Below the pieces are notes generated by a model. It was not told the DNA's origin. It searched no databases and saw only the letters and a list, made by a program, of their open reading frames with translations. Shown piece after piece: positions 1 through 9,184 of a stretch of 64,000 nucleotides of DNA. The translations under genes were made by a program, and so were the position numbers. Source of the DNA: Oligoflexus tunisiensis. GTDB taxonomy: Bacteria; Bdellovibrionota_B; Oligoflexia; Oligoflexales; Oligoflexaceae. The DNA lies in the NCBI RefSeq assembly GCF_001748245.1, contig NZ_BDFO01000001.1:5154483-5218482 (forward strand), given 5' to 3'. Positions within the stretch are counted from its first letter, which is position 1. Each line of letters begins with the position of its first letter.

Positions 1-1
1 C

Positions 2-652
2 GGTCCCGCCGGACCAAAAGGCGACCAGGGTGGGCCCGGACCTGTTGGCCCGCAAGGACCCCAGGGTATCCGGGGCGAAACCGGAGCGACAGGAGCCACC
101 GGTCCCATGGGCCCGGAAGGCCCCAAAGGCGATACCGGCGAACCGGGACCACGCGGCCCGAAAGGCGAAACCGGTGAAACCGGAGAAACAGGTCCACAAG
201 GACCCAAGGGTGAAGTCGGTCCGCAAGGTCCCAAGGGTGACGTCGGCCCCATCGGTCCCCAGGGTCCCAAGGGCGACACCGGCCCGGCCGGTCCCCAAGG
301 ACCCAAGGGCGAAACCGGCGCCACCGGCCTCCAGGGCCCTAAAGGCGACAAAGGTGATACCGGACCCGCTGGTCCACAAGGCCCTCAAGGCGTCACGGGA
401 GAAACCGGTGCGACCGGCGCCACGGGTCCGATGGGTCCGGCTGGTCCCGCGGGCCCGGAAGGTCCACGCGGTGTGAAGGGAGAAACCGGCGCCAAAGGCG
501 ACAAGGGCGACAAAGGCGATCCCGGTCCGGAAGGTCCCATGGGACCGATAGGCCCGCGTGGCCCCAAAGGGGAAACGGGCGCCACCCCCGACCTCGCTCC
601 GATTTTGCAGCGTCTCGAAGCAGTCGAGCGCGCCCTCGGCATCACGCCCTAA
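2..652 (+). CDS. Collagen-like Gly-X-Y repeat protein, C-terminal part
   Basis: The gene runs in from the left edge (the frame is open from base 2), so the N-terminus and start are not visible. About 195 residues are almost pure Gly-X-Y triplets rich in GPK, GPQ, GET and GAT, which is the pattern of a collagen-like triple helix. The last 25 or so residues leave the repeat and form a short, charged, probably helical tail ([20 protein letters not shown]) that could act as a trimerisation helix. Bacterial collagen-like proteins are usually surface or secreted fibres; that location is family knowledge, because the export signal is outside the window. The DNA is itself repetitive, so triplet number may vary between strains. 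Function unknown. Confidence 0.9.
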   Translation, partial: GPAGPKGDQGGPGPVGPQGPQGIRGETGATGATGPMGPEGPKGDTGEPGPRGPKGETGETGETGPQGPKGEVGPQGPKGDVGPIGPQGPKGDTGPAGPQGPKGETGATGLQGPKGDKGDTGPAGPQGPQGVTGETGATGATGPMGPAGPAGPEGPRGVKGETGAKGDKGDKGDPGPEGPMGPIGPRGPKGETGATPDLAPILQRLEAVERALGITP

Positions 653-664
653 CTCAAAAAAAAC

Positions 665-695
665 GGCTCCGGACCTGTTCCGGAGCCTTCTTTTT
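665..695 (+). terminator. Rho-independent terminator after the collagen-like gene
   Basis: A perfect 9-bp stem (GGCTCCGGA / TCCGGAGCC) with a 5-base loop is followed by TTCTTTTT, thirteen bases after the stop codon. The rest of the gap up to 871 shows nothing else beyond the Shine-Dalgarno region of the next gene. Confidence 0.9.
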
Positions 696-871
696 CCCAA
701 CCGGATTGCCTGCTCTGGATGCCCGCAACCCCGGGATCCCATTCACCAATCCCAATCACTCCCAAATCGTAAGGCGCAAGAGGCCTCAGCTCATCGATAG
801 AAAAGTGGGCGCCCGTTGATTTTTCCAAACCCTGAACGCAGCCCGCGCCTCACGACGGAAGGAGCATCTTA

Positions 872-1222
872 ATGAAACGAGTTTTGCTGATCGACGATGA
901 TCCCGTCTTTACTTCGATCGCCACCCAGGCGTGTCGGGATTATGGATTTGAAATTGAAAGCGTCCCGAGCCTCACGCAATTCAAACTGCAAAGTCTGGAC
1001 GGCTACGACGCCTTCATGGTGGATTACGATCTGGAGGACGGCACCGGCGATCAGGTTCTGGAGTTTCTCACGGAAAATAAAATCGATCGTCCCGTCGCCA
1101 TGATCAGCGCGACCAATCATGTGGAGGATGCCGATTCCACTGTCATTCTTCATCCCTATACGTTTGTTAGCAAATGGCAGGATACGGAAAGTTTTTTTCA
1201 GGAGTTGCAAAAAGTTCTTTGA
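872..1222 (+). CDS. Single-domain response regulator (receiver domain only)
   Basis: The 116-residue protein is one CheY-like receiver domain with no output domain. The acidic pocket is visible as D8-D9-D10, the likely phospho-acceptor is D51 in the string FMVDYDLEDG, the switch Ser is S79 and the conserved Lys is K101. Such stand-alone receivers pass phosphate in phosphorelays or act by protein-protein contact. No kinase is adjacent; the nearest sensor kinases are over 35 kb away in this window, so its partner is unknown. The start is supported by AAGGAG seven bases upstream of the ATG. Confidence 0.9.
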   Translation: MKRVLLIDDDPVFTSIATQACRDYGFEIESVPSLTQFKLQSLDGYDAFMVDYDLEDGTGDQVLEFLTENKIDRPVAMISATNHVEDADSTVILHPYTFVSKWQDTESFFQELQKVL

Positions 1223-1321
1223 GGGAGTGGAGCGGCCTCCGCTCCCCTTTTCCTATCCTTGCTCTTGACTGGAGAAAGCCCTAATATTTTCCATACCCAT
1301 TCCAATTCATGGAGTCCCGTT

Positions 1322-1681
1322 ATGAAAGCATTGGCCTTGACCTTTGTTACTGTCACCTTTGTGAGTCTGGGTTTATCCACCGCTTGCGGCAGTGGCTCGG
1401 ACGAGGATGAAGCGGCCGCCACGTCCTCGTACACCTACGTTGCCGACACCAAGGCCATCATCGATGGCAGCTGCGCAACCACCGACTGTCATGCAGCCGG
1501 CAGCGTAAACAAACCCATGACAACTCTGGACGAAATCAAGGCCATCGGTCCCACGAAAATGATCACCCGACTCAAGGCCACCGACAGCACCCGCATGCCC
1601 CAGGACGACAGCACCTTCGAAACCAGCGAAGAAGGAAAGATCCTCCTCGACTGGCTCGCCGGCGGCGCTGACTTGAAATAA
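1322..1681 (+). CDS. Small lipoprotein with cytochrome c-like haem motif (CX4CH)
   Basis: The 119-residue protein starts at the ATG preceded by GGAG, which gives a clean lipoprotein signal peptide ending in the lipobox LSTAC. After an acidic linker comes a small domain with CATTDCH, a CX4CH variant of the c-type haem motif, and later STRMPQDD, where the Met-Pro may supply the distal haem ligand. The C-terminal KILLDWLAGGA helix is typical of small c-type cytochromes. A related lipoprotein lies at 47736 with the normal CX2CH motif and the same DSTRMP string. It is probably an envelope electron carrier, but haem attachment through CX4CH is inferred, not shown. Confidence 0.75.
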   Translation: MKALALTFVTVTFVSLGLSTACGSGSDEDEAAATSSYTYVADTKAIIDGSCATTDCHAAGSVNKPMTTLDEIKAIGPTKMITRLKATDSTRMPQDDSTFETSEEGKILLDWLAGGADLK

Positions 1682-1724
1682 GATGGTTCCGGATCTGGCC
1701 AGGCGACCAGATCCATCCCTTGCC

Positions 1725-4043
1725 TTACCAGCGTTCCATCGCCTGATGCGCGGTCACATAAATCATGTTCACCACTTCATCCGTCGTCGCACTGATCTGC
1801 AGGACGTTGGCCGGTTTCTGCATGCCGTGCAGTATGGGTCCAATCAGTGAAGCCTGACCGATCTGAGCCATCATCTTGTATGAGATGTTGGCCGAAGCCA
1901 GATCCGGGAAGATCAATACATTCGCATCACCCGTGAGGCCACAGAAGGGAAATTCGCGCTCCCGCAGACCGGCATTCAACGCCACATCCATCTGCATCTC
2001 GCCATCGATCTCAAGTTCGGGTCGCAGCTGCCGCACAAGGCGCACTGCTTCCGCCACCTTCATCGCATCCGGGGAACGATTCGTTCCGAAACTCGAAAAG
2101 CTCAGCATGGCCACCCGAATCGGATCCTTCGTATAACGCTCCGCAACAGCCACCGTGCTCAGCGCAATTTCCGCCAGCTTTTCCGCATCAGGATTTTCGT
2201 TGACCGTGCAATCGGCAAAGAAGAACTGCCGATCCCTTTGCATCACCATGTAAATCCCAGCCAGCGTTTGCTTCTCATGCACGCCGATCACTTCGAGCAG
2301 CGGGCGAATGGAAGGACCATAAGGTTCCACCACACCGGACACCACACCATCCACATCCCCGCACTCCAGCATCATCGCCGCAAAGTAGTTGTAGTTATGC
2401 AGCAACTGGCGGGCTCCGCTTTGCGAGACACCCTTGCGTTGGCGTTCCTGAAAGAGCCGGGCGGCGTATTCATCAAACTTTTTCGAATGCACCGGGGCGA
2501 TGATCTCGACCTTGTCCTGGAAATTCAACAGCCCAAACTTTTTCGCATTGACCAGGATACGCTCGGGATTGCCGATCAGGGAAATATCCAAATCCCCCTC
2601 ATCCACCACCTGGGCCGCAGCCCGCAGAATCCGGCGATCATAGGAGTTGGGTATCACGATGCGCGCCTTGCGTCCCTTGCTCTTATGCACCGCATGAACT
2701 TCACGTTGAATGCCACGCATCATACTCTGGGTTGGTCCCAGGATATGTTCGATCTGCTCGGCATAGCGGGCGATATCAATCGGCCGTCGCGCCACGCCTG
2801 AATCCATCGCGGCCTTGGCCACAGCCGGCGCCACATGAAAGAGCACCCGCGGATCCACAGGCTTGGGAATCAGATAGTCCCGACCAAATTGGTAAACCTC
2901 TCCATCCTTGTACGCCTTCATCACCACATCCGGCACACTCTCGCGCGCCAGCGCGGCAATGGCCCGCACGGCCGCCAGTTTCATATCCTCATTGATCTCA
3001 CGGGCTCTGACATCGAGCGCACCACGGAAAATAAAGGGGAAACCGAGCACGTTGTTCACCTGGTTCGGATAATCCGATCGGCCCGTGGCAACGATGGCAT
3101 CAGGCCTCACTTCGCGCGCTGCATCCGGGCGAATTTCCGGCTCCGGGTTGGCGAGAGCGAAGATGATGGGATTCTCCGCCATTTTCATGATCATGTCGGT
3201 ATTCAACGCGCGAGCCACCGAAACACCGACAAAGGCATCGGCCCCATCCAGAGCTTCCGCCAGGGTCCGCAGCTCGGTATCATGAGCAAAACGCTCCTTA
3301 TACTGATTCAGGTCCTTGCGTCCCTTGTATACAACACCTTTGCTGTCACAGAGCACAAGGTTCCGCGGCTTGACGCCGAGCGAGAGGAAAAGATTCGCAC
3401 AGGCGATCGCCGCGGCTCCTGCGCCCGAGAACACCACGCGAACGTCCTCAATTCTTTTCTCGGCCACTTCCAGTGCATTCAAGAACGCGGCCGCCGCGAT
3501 GATTGCCGTTCCATGCTGGTCATCGTGGAAGACCGGGATATTCATCTGCTCGCGCAATTTTTCCTCGATATAAAAGCACTCCGGCGCTTTGATATCCTCA
3601 AGGTTGATGCCACCAAAGGTGGGCTCCAGGGCCTTGACGCAGGCGATGAATTGATCCGGATCCTTGGCATTCACTTCGATATCGAAGACGTCGATATCAG
3701 CAAATTTCTTGAAGAGCATGGCCTTGCCTTCCATCACGGGCTTGGCGGCATGCGGTCCAATATCGCCAAGTCCCAGCACGGCCGTGCCATTGGAAATCAC
3801 GCCCACCAGGTTGCCGCGACCGGTATAGATAAAGGAATCCTCTTCATTCCTTTCGATTTCCAGACAAGGCACCGCCACACCCGGAGAATAGGCCAAAGTC
3901 AAATCATGCTGCGTTGCAGCCGGTTTTTTGATTCCCGTAAATATCTTTCCCGCGGGCGCGCGACGATGATATTCGAGCGCATCCTGTTCCATGGTTCTTG
4001 GAATGTCCTGATCGCCTGTCTCATTATGGTTCTGTTGACTCAT
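1725..4043 (-). CDS. maeB: NADP-dependent malic enzyme, MaeB type with phosphotransacetylase-like domain
   Basis: The 772-residue protein is the two-domain bacterial malic enzyme that converts malate to pyruvate and CO2 with NADP reduction. The malic enzyme half (about residues 20-430) shows FTGIKKP and [13 protein letters not shown] near the N-terminus, the substrate/metal region [10 protein letters not shown] at 171-180, and a Rossmann FSGAGAAA at 205-212. The C-terminal half (about 440-772) is the phosphotransacetylase-like domain, which in this family is regulatory (acetyl-CoA sensing) rather than catalytic. Length is normal for MaeB (about 760). Cytoplasmic, anaplerotic/NADPH role. It is a single gene, convergent with the cytochrome-like lipoprotein. 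Confidence 0.97.
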   Translation of the reverse strand: MSQQNHNETGDQDIPRTMEQDALEYHRRAPAGKIFTGIKKPAATQHDLTLAYSPGVAVPCLEIERNEEDSFIYTGRGNLVGVISNGTAVLGLGDIGPHAAKPVMEGKAMLFKKFADIDVFDIEVNAKDPDQFIACVKALEPTFGGINLEDIKAPECFYIEEKLREQMNIPVFHDDQHGTAIIAAAAFLNALEVAEKRIEDVRVVFSGAGAAAIACANLFLSLGVKPRNLVLCDSKGVVYKGRKDLNQYKERFAHDTELRTLAEALDGADAFVGVSVARALNTDMIMKMAENPIIFALANPEPEIRPDAAREVRPDAIVATGRSDYPNQVNNVLGFPFIFRGALDVRAREINEDMKLAAVRAIAALARESVPDVVMKAYKDGEVYQFGRDYLIPKPVDPRVLFHVAPAVAKAAMDSGVARRPIDIARYAEQIEHILGPTQSMMRGIQREVHAVHKSKGRKARIVIPNSYDRRILRAAAQVVDEGDLDISLIGNPERILVNAKKFGLLNFQDKVEIIAPVHSKKFDEYAARLFQERQRKGVSQSGARQLLHNYNYFAAMMLECGDVDGVVSGVVEPYGPSIRPLLEVIGVHEKQTLAGIYMVMQRDRQFFFADCTVNENPDAEKLAEIALSTVAVAERYTKDPIRVAMLSFSSFGTNRSPDAMKVAEAVRLVRQLRPELEIDGEMQMDVALNAGLREREFPFCGLTGDANVLIFPDLASANISYKMMAQIGQASLIGPILHGMQKPANVLQISATTDEVVNMIYVTAHQAMERW

Positions 4044-4285
4044 GACCTTTTATTCCTTCAAGCTGAAGCTTTAGAGCGTTCATGCTATCGCTCCGCCTCC
4101 AGGCTGTCAAACCCGATACTGTACGCGTTTTGTTCAACAGGCAAGCCATGCATTTGAGGTTGCTTTTCCAATCGTGGCTCGCTAATTAGGAGGAAGGGAA
4201 CCATCCCGACATTCAAATTCCGAAGGACATGCACCTCGCCCACGCCTTCTTTCGGAACTTCATGACCTGATAGGGAGAAAGCTTT

Positions 4286-5449
4286 ATGCAAGCACGTTGG
4301 GTGCTCGGCCTTGCGTTGTCTTATCCTGCGTTCGGCGCCGTGCAGGTGGAATGGAATGCCCCTTTAGCGGAATGCCACCCCATCGATCTCACTGTTTCCG
4401 CGGAAGGCCGAAGTTATGTCACCTGTCACCAGCCTTTTGGCCGTGCGATCGAGGTTTATAGCTACGACTTGACGGGACGTCTGGCCGCTTCCCAATCCCT
4501 GCCTGCTGTCCAGCAGGAGAGTCTTCTGCCGCGCGATCTGCTCCTGCATGAGGGCTTTCTTTACCTCAGTCTGACCGTGCAAAAGGCCGGAGCCCCACAG
4601 GGTCGACTACTGGCCCTGGATCCCGCGACTTTGCAGATTGTATGGCAGAAGGATGAGCCCCAATTCATTGGCAACAATCTGGTGCCTTTGCCGACGGGAG
4701 GGTTGTGGTGGCTGGGTGTGAAGGATGCCGCGAACAATGACATCCAGGCCTTTCGCTTCAACCGTGAGGGTCTGGTGCAGGCTTCCTTTCGGTATGATAG
4801 CGGTGCCGACGATCAGCTGGGATTGGAGCGCCGCAGCGGGGCAGCCGCTCCTGCCGCCGGTCTTTACATTGGTGGCTATTCCCAGGTTTTTCATGTCACG
4901 GCCGATGGAACCTTGCAGTGGAAAGTCGATTTTCCCAGCAGCGCAATCATGAGTCGGGCACAGGGCGAACTCATCGTGACCCATATGCGCGCGCCGCAGG
5001 GCGCCACCGCAGAATTTAATGCCGAAGGGCGACGCCTATGGGAACTCGATCAGGGGGGTTCCGCGCTGACTTTGGCTCCTGACGCAAGCGTTTGGGTCAC
5101 CGGCACCCGGGTGACGGAGGACATTGCCGGCTGGGATGTCCGCGTGCTGCATATCAGTGCGAGCGGGCAGCTGAAGACTGTGGATCTTTATGAAGGTCCT
5201 TTGCAGGATCGCGCGGTGGATATTGGAACGGATTCTCGGGGCAACGCCTATGTGCTGGCGTCGAGTTATGTTAAATCCGGCTTGATCGGCATGCAGGATC
5301 GCTATTTGATCTTAAAATACAATCCCGAAGGGCGGCGTTTATGGAGTCATTTGTATGGTGCCAACGGTTTGCCGGAAGCGCTGCAGGTCACCGCACAGGG
5401 CGCTGTTTATGCCTTGGGTCGTGACGGAACCATTCGGCTTCAGGACTGA
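4286..5449 (+). CDS. Secreted beta-propeller-like protein of unknown function
   Basis: The 387-residue protein begins with a signal peptide (MQARWVLGLALSYPAFGA) and then consists of repeated blocks such as DLTVSAEGRSYVT, LAPDASVWVTG and DIGTDSRGNAYVLAS, separated by about 40-50 residues. This is the blade pattern of PQQ/NHL/SBBP-type beta propellers. No catalytic motif is visible. GGGAG lies nine bases before the ATG. The 240 bases between this gene and the divergent maeB should hold both promoters. It is likely periplasmic or surface exposed; function unknown. Confidence 0.7.
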   Translation: MQARWVLGLALSYPAFGAVQVEWNAPLAECHPIDLTVSAEGRSYVTCHQPFGRAIEVYSYDLTGRLAASQSLPAVQQESLLPRDLLLHEGFLYLSLTVQKAGAPQGRLLALDPATLQIVWQKDEPQFIGNNLVPLPTGGLWWLGVKDAANNDIQAFRFNREGLVQASFRYDSGADDQLGLERRSGAAAPAAGLYIGGYSQVFHVTADGTLQWKVDFPSSAIMSRAQGELIVTHMRAPQGATAEFNAEGRRLWELDQGGSALTLAPDASVWVTGTRVTEDIAGWDVRVLHISASGQLKTVDLYEGPLQDRAVDIGTDSRGNAYVLASSYVKSGLIGMQDRYLILKYNPEGRRLWSHLYGANGLPEALQVTAQGAVYALGRDGTIRLQD

Positions 5450-5469
5450 CTGACTTTAATGCCTGGCAT

Positions 5470-5904
5470 TCAGCGGCCGCTGCGCCTGATGATATAAGGG
5501 ATAAAAGGCAGCGGATAAAGCAAAAGAAACAGATTCGGCATCCACCACAGCCATGAAAAATCGTTCCGCAGCGTCCAAAAGCTGAGAGCCTGCAGACCGG
5601 CGCAAAACGAAAAAACGAGCGACATCAGCGCCATGGGCAGGGCTTTGCCGGATCGTCTGGCGGCCAGATAAAGGCTGAACAAACCTGTGAAGGCTATGAG
5701 CCCATCCAGCACCACGAACGACCAGTTCCAATCCATCAGCAGCGGCTGATCATGATCCTTGAAAAGCCAGGACCTGGGAACCTGATCAAACACGGCCAAC
5801 AGCCAGTAGGCTATAAAACCCAGGTCAACGACCACAAAACAGGTGCGAAGCCCTGATGGCAAAAGGTCAGGCGCAGAAAACATCCGCTGCTTTGGTCGGC
5901 CCAT
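5470..5904 (-). CDS. Four-helix integral membrane protein (YvaD/DUF5360-like)
   Basis: Starting at the ATG preceded by AAGGGGG, the product is 144 residues with four hydrophobic segments, at roughly residues 20-40, 62-80, 88-108 and 113-135, and a basic C-terminus. The overall look (GLRTCFVVVDLGFIAYW, then DWNWSFVVLDGLI, then a final LLYPLPFIPYII helix) resembles the small YvaD/DUF5360 membrane family, but this is by eye only. Upstream in-frame codons extend the frame without any ribosome binding site, so I use the shorter start. It is convergent with the preceding propeller gene, 20 bases apart. Function unknown. Confidence 0.65.
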   Translation of the reverse strand: MGRPKQRMFSAPDLLPSGLRTCFVVVDLGFIAYWLLAVFDQVPRSWLFKDHDQPLLMDWNWSFVVLDGLIAFTGLFSLYLAARRSGKALPMALMSLVFSFCAGLQALSFWTLRNDFSWLWWMPNLFLLLYPLPFIPYIIRRSGR

Positions 5905-6291
5905 GTTGGGATCCCCCTTGGCGACTGGCTGCACGATGGCTAGCCCTTGGCTGCAATGTACTCTTTCCATACTAAGATACTTGGATGTCAGGATCACCAG
6001 GAAATTACTGCATCTCATGAAAAAATTGTCGTGTGCCCGGACTTGCAGCCCGCGTCAGGAGGCATTTTTTGCCTATCCAATCGCGCAAAACCCTGATGCA
6101 TCATGCTTTGACATCAAAACCCCTCTTGCCCGGCGCGGCGCAGACGGCTCCCAGAGTCGGACCCTGTGAGCTGAATACAACACCCTCATCTACAAGCAAT
6201 TATGCAAGAGCCTCAAAATATAATTGTTTGACAGAATCTGATGGCCTACGATGCGAAGCATGAATCGAACCATAGATCAATGAGGCGAAGC
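5905..6291. other. 387-base intergenic region
   Basis: This gap separates two divergent genes and should contain both promoters. A TTGACA is present at 6228-6233 on the plus strand, but no good -10 follows at the right distance. I see no gene, RNA or repeat in it. Confidence 0.5.
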
Positions 6292-6843
6292 ATGCCGATT
6301 CAATTGGAAAGCCCGCGCCTGATTCTGGACGAGGTCACAGCTCAGGATGTGCACGCGATACACCGCTATGCATCGGATCCTGAAGTGGTGCGCTATCAAA
6401 ATTGGGGCCCCAACACCTTCCAGCAAACCGAGGAATTTGTACAGCAGGTTCTGCAGTGGCAGTATGAAAACCCGCGCCGCTACTACGTCCTCGCCATTCG
6501 CAAGAAAGGACAGCAGCGCATGCTCGGAGCGGTCTCTCTGGAAATCGATGAGCAGCTGCCGTATGCTGCGTTTGGCTTTTCCCTGGCGCGTGACATGTGG
6601 GGTCAGGGTTTTGCCACGGAAGCGGCGCTCCGATTGATTACGCATGTGGAAGAACGCATGCCCCTGACGCGCCTCACGGCATCCTGCGACTGCCGCAATG
6701 TTGCCTCACAGAAGGTTCTGCGCAAATGCGGCTTCAAATCGATGGGCGTCATTCATCAGCACATGATGCTCCGGGATGGAATGCGCGACACCATGCTGTT
6801 CGAACTTCCCCTGCGGGCTGCGGCCGCTGCGGCTTCCTCTTGA
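6292..6843 (+). CDS. GNAT family N-acetyltransferase (RimJ/RimL-like)
   Basis: The protein is about 183 residues and shows the RimL-type GNAT layout: an N-terminal LESPRLILDEVTAQD, the central SLEIDEQLPYAAFGFSL strand, the acetyl-CoA loop region DMWGQGFATEAALRL (the Q/R-x-x-G-x-A type P-loop) and a C-terminal NVASQKVLRKCGF motif. Families with this layout acetylate N-terminal amines, small molecules or antibiotics; the substrate here is not predictable. I chose the start with GAGGCG just upstream, which places the LxSxRLxL motif at the N-terminus; in-frame ATGs at 6241 and 6280 are alternatives. The C-terminus is an Ala-rich tail. Confidence 0.88.
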   Translation: MPIQLESPRLILDEVTAQDVHAIHRYASDPEVVRYQNWGPNTFQQTEEFVQQVLQWQYENPRRYYVLAIRKKGQQRMLGAVSLEIDEQLPYAAFGFSLARDMWGQGFATEAALRLITHVEERMPLTRLTASCDCRNVASQKVLRKCGFKSMGVIHQHMMLRDGMRDTMLFELPLRAAAAAASS

Positions 6844-6915
6844 TACCACCTTCTGCATCTGCTAAAGCAGCAGCTGGTCTGCTGCACTCATGTTATTTGC
6901 GCATAAGGAGTTTCC

Positions 6916-9096
6916 ATGCACATTCGAGCCAAGCGGCTGTCCCTGGCCGTTGCCTTCCTTTTCAGTCTGAGTTGTACATCTGTTCCCAAGGATGCCGGTG
7001 AAAAATCGACTTCCCAGCCCGCCGAGCCCGAAACCCGGGTAGAGCCGGTGGTCGATCAGCATCATGGTGTCAGCGTCACCGATCCCTATCGCTGGCTGGA
7101 GTCCAGCGACAGCAAGGATGTTCAGGAATTCATCAAGCAGCAGAATGAATACGCCAGGGCCCACCTCGACAAACTCGAGGGTCGGGATAAGATCCGTCAG
7201 CAGCTGAATGAAATCCTGGGTGCGACCTCGATCAGCTACCGCAGTCTGAAAGAGGTCAAGGGCCAGCTTTTTGCCTTGAAGCAGCAGCCGCCCAAACAGC
7301 ATCGTTTCCTCGTTCTTCTGCCTTCGGCCGATCAGCCTGACAAGGAACGCATCGTGCTCGATCCGGATACGATCGAGCCCAAGGGCAAGGTGGCCATCGA
7401 CTGGTATGAAGTTTCACCCAATGGCCGCTACGTCGCCGCTTCCCTTTCGGTGGACGGCAGCGAAGCCGGCGATGTTTCCATTTTTGAGGTGGCCACGGGC
7501 AAACGGGTCTTTGAAGTCGTTCCCGGTGTCAACGGTGGCACAGCCGGAGGGGATCTGGCCTGGACTCCGGATAGCAACGGTTTTTATTACACCCGCTACC
7601 CACGCGGCAACGAACGTCCCGCTGCGGACAAAATGTTTTATACACAGGTTTATTATCATAAACTCGGAACACCGAGCACGGCGGATCGCCTGGAACTCGG
7701 CAAGGATTTCTCGCGCATTGCCATGTACTTTATCGATGTGCATCCATCCGGTCATGTGCTGGTCGCCGTGCAGAAAGGCGATGGTGGAGAATTTCAGCAT
7801 TACCTGAGAGGCCTTGACGGCAAGTGGAAACAGATCGCCGATTATTCGGATCGGATCGCGCAGTTCTTCTTCGGTGAGCGGAATGATCTTTATTTCATCT
7901 CACAAAAGGATGCGCCCTTCGCCAAGGTGATGAGCGTTTCACTCAAGGATCCCAATCCGACGAAAGGCAAGGTCATCATTCCTGAGGGCAAGGATGCGAT
8001 CATCACCGACATCACCAATGGTGAAGGCTTTTTCGTTCACAAGGGAACGCTCTATGTCTCGTATCAAACCGGTGGACCTTCCGAGATCCGCGCCTTTGAT
8101 CTCAACGGCAAACCCAAGCGCGGGCCCAAAACGCCTCCGGTTTCCGGCGTCAGCAATGTGGTCGGACTTGATAACGGAGATGTCCTCTTTGCGCTGCGGT
8201 CCTATCTGGAACCCACGGCCTACTATCGCTTCACACCAGCGAATGGCAAGACTGTAAAAACTGAATTGCAGGAAAAAAGTCCGGTGGATTTAACCGGTGT
8301 GACCGTGGTGCGGGAGATGGCGAAATCCAAGGACGGCACGCTGGTTCCGGTGAATATCATCCTTCCCAAAGGCGTGAAGCCGGGAACGCCGATTCCTTTT
8401 GTGCTGAATGGTTATGGTGGATTTGGGATCAGCATTCAACCGTCCTTCCTGGGACCACGCGCGGTCATTCTGCAGTCCGGTGTCGGTTATGCCATTGCCA
8501 ACCTGCGCGGCGGCAGTGAATTCGGTGAAGCCTGGCATGCCCAGGGTTCCTTGACCAAAAAACAAAATGTCTTTGATGATTTCATCGCGGCTGCGGAACT
8601 CCTGGTGGAAAAAAAGTATGCGGAGCCGCGCAGGATTGCGATCATCGGCGGATCCAATGGTGGGCTCCTCGTCGGTGCGGCCATCACCCAGCGTCCGGAA
8701 CTTTTCGCAGCGGCTGTCGCCTCAGTGGGATACTTTGATATGGTGCGCATTGAGAGTGAGCCGAATGGTCAGTTCAACTCCACCGAGTATGGAACCATTG
8801 CCAACAAGGAGCAGTTTGAAGCCATGTACGCATACTCCCCCTATCATCGCGTGAAGGATGGCACAGCCTATCCCCCGATGCTGATGCAGGTGGGAGCCAC
8901 CGATCAGCGCGTGGCGCCCTGGCATTCCCGCAAGATGGCCGCGCGTCTTCAGGCGGCCTCGTCCTCGGATGCTCCCATCCTGCTTGATACGCGTTTTGAT
9001 GCGGGGCATGGCATGGGCAGTTCGGTGGCGCAGCAGATCGATCAAAGTCTGGATGCCTACTCCTTCATGCTGCATTATCTGAAATCCGCACACTAA
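6916..9096 (+). CDS. Prolyl oligopeptidase (family S9A), predicted lipoprotein
   Basis: The 726-residue protein has the size and two-part architecture of prolyl oligopeptidase. An N-terminal seven-bladed propeller (about residues 90-460) starts with DPYRWLE and limits access, and a C-terminal alpha/beta hydrolase domain follows. The catalytic triad is readable: Ser580 in GGSNGG, Asp663 in ATDQRV and His698 in DAGHGM. The N-terminus is a lipoprotein signal with lipobox LSC (Cys20), so the enzyme is probably tethered in the envelope and cleaves short proline-containing peptides there. AAGGAG precedes the ATG. Together with the nearby POT transporter (12190) it would suit peptide scavenging, though they are not in one operon. 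Confidence 0.95.
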   Translation: MHIRAKRLSLAVAFLFSLSCTSVPKDAGEKSTSQPAEPETRVEPVVDQHHGVSVTDPYRWLESSDSKDVQEFIKQQNEYARAHLDKLEGRDKIRQQLNEILGATSISYRSLKEVKGQLFALKQQPPKQHRFLVLLPSADQPDKERIVLDPDTIEPKGKVAIDWYEVSPNGRYVAASLSVDGSEAGDVSIFEVATGKRVFEVVPGVNGGTAGGDLAWTPDSNGFYYTRYPRGNERPAADKMFYTQVYYHKLGTPSTADRLELGKDFSRIAMYFIDVHPSGHVLVAVQKGDGGEFQHYLRGLDGKWKQIADYSDRIAQFFFGERNDLYFISQKDAPFAKVMSVSLKDPNPTKGKVIIPEGKDAIITDITNGEGFFVHKGTLYVSYQTGGPSEIRAFDLNGKPKRGPKTPPVSGVSNVVGLDNGDVLFALRSYLEPTAYYRFTPANGKTVKTELQEKSPVDLTGVTVVREMAKSKDGTLVPVNIILPKGVKPGTPIPFVLNGYGGFGISIQPSFLGPRAVILQSGVGYAIANLRGGSEFGEAWHAQGSLTKKQNVFDDFIAAAELLVEKKYAEPRRIAIIGGSNGGLLVGAAITQRPELFAAAVASVGYFDMVRIESEPNGQFNSTEYGTIANKEQFEAMYAYSPYHRVKDGTAYPPMLMQVGATDQRVAPWHSRKMAARLQAASSSDAPILLDTRFDAGHGMGSSVAQQIDQSLDAYSFMLHYLKSAH

Positions 9097-9102
9097 ACGA
9101 GG

Positions 9103-9132
9103 CGAGCGAGGGTCATGTCACACCCTCGCTCG
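9103..9132 (+). terminator. Hairpin after the prolyl oligopeptidase gene
   Basis: An 11-bp perfect stem (CGAGCGAGGGT / ACCCTCGCTCG) with an 8-base loop lies seven bases after the stop. No T-run follows, so it is a weak intrinsic terminator or a transcript-stabilising hairpin. Confidence 0.55.
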
Positions 9133-9184
9133 TGCTGCAGTATCGGGGATGTCGCCTTTTGAAGCTGCTCCTCGTATCCAACTC

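Noticed and set aside
2835-4157. Long plus-strand open frame of 440 codons opposite maeB
   Set aside because: It lies antisense to a clear malic enzyme, has a composition unlike real proteins (Arg/His-rich), and no ribosome binding site. Similar long antisense frames lie opposite the lipoprotein at 9185, the POT transporter, the pullulanase (21393-22361 and 22716-24257), mltD, the kinases and the giant lipoprotein; all come from the codon bias of the true genes.
4085-4291. 68-codon minus-strand frame upstream of maeB
   Set aside because: No Shine-Dalgarno, no hydrophobic or domain pattern, and it covers the divergent promoter region.
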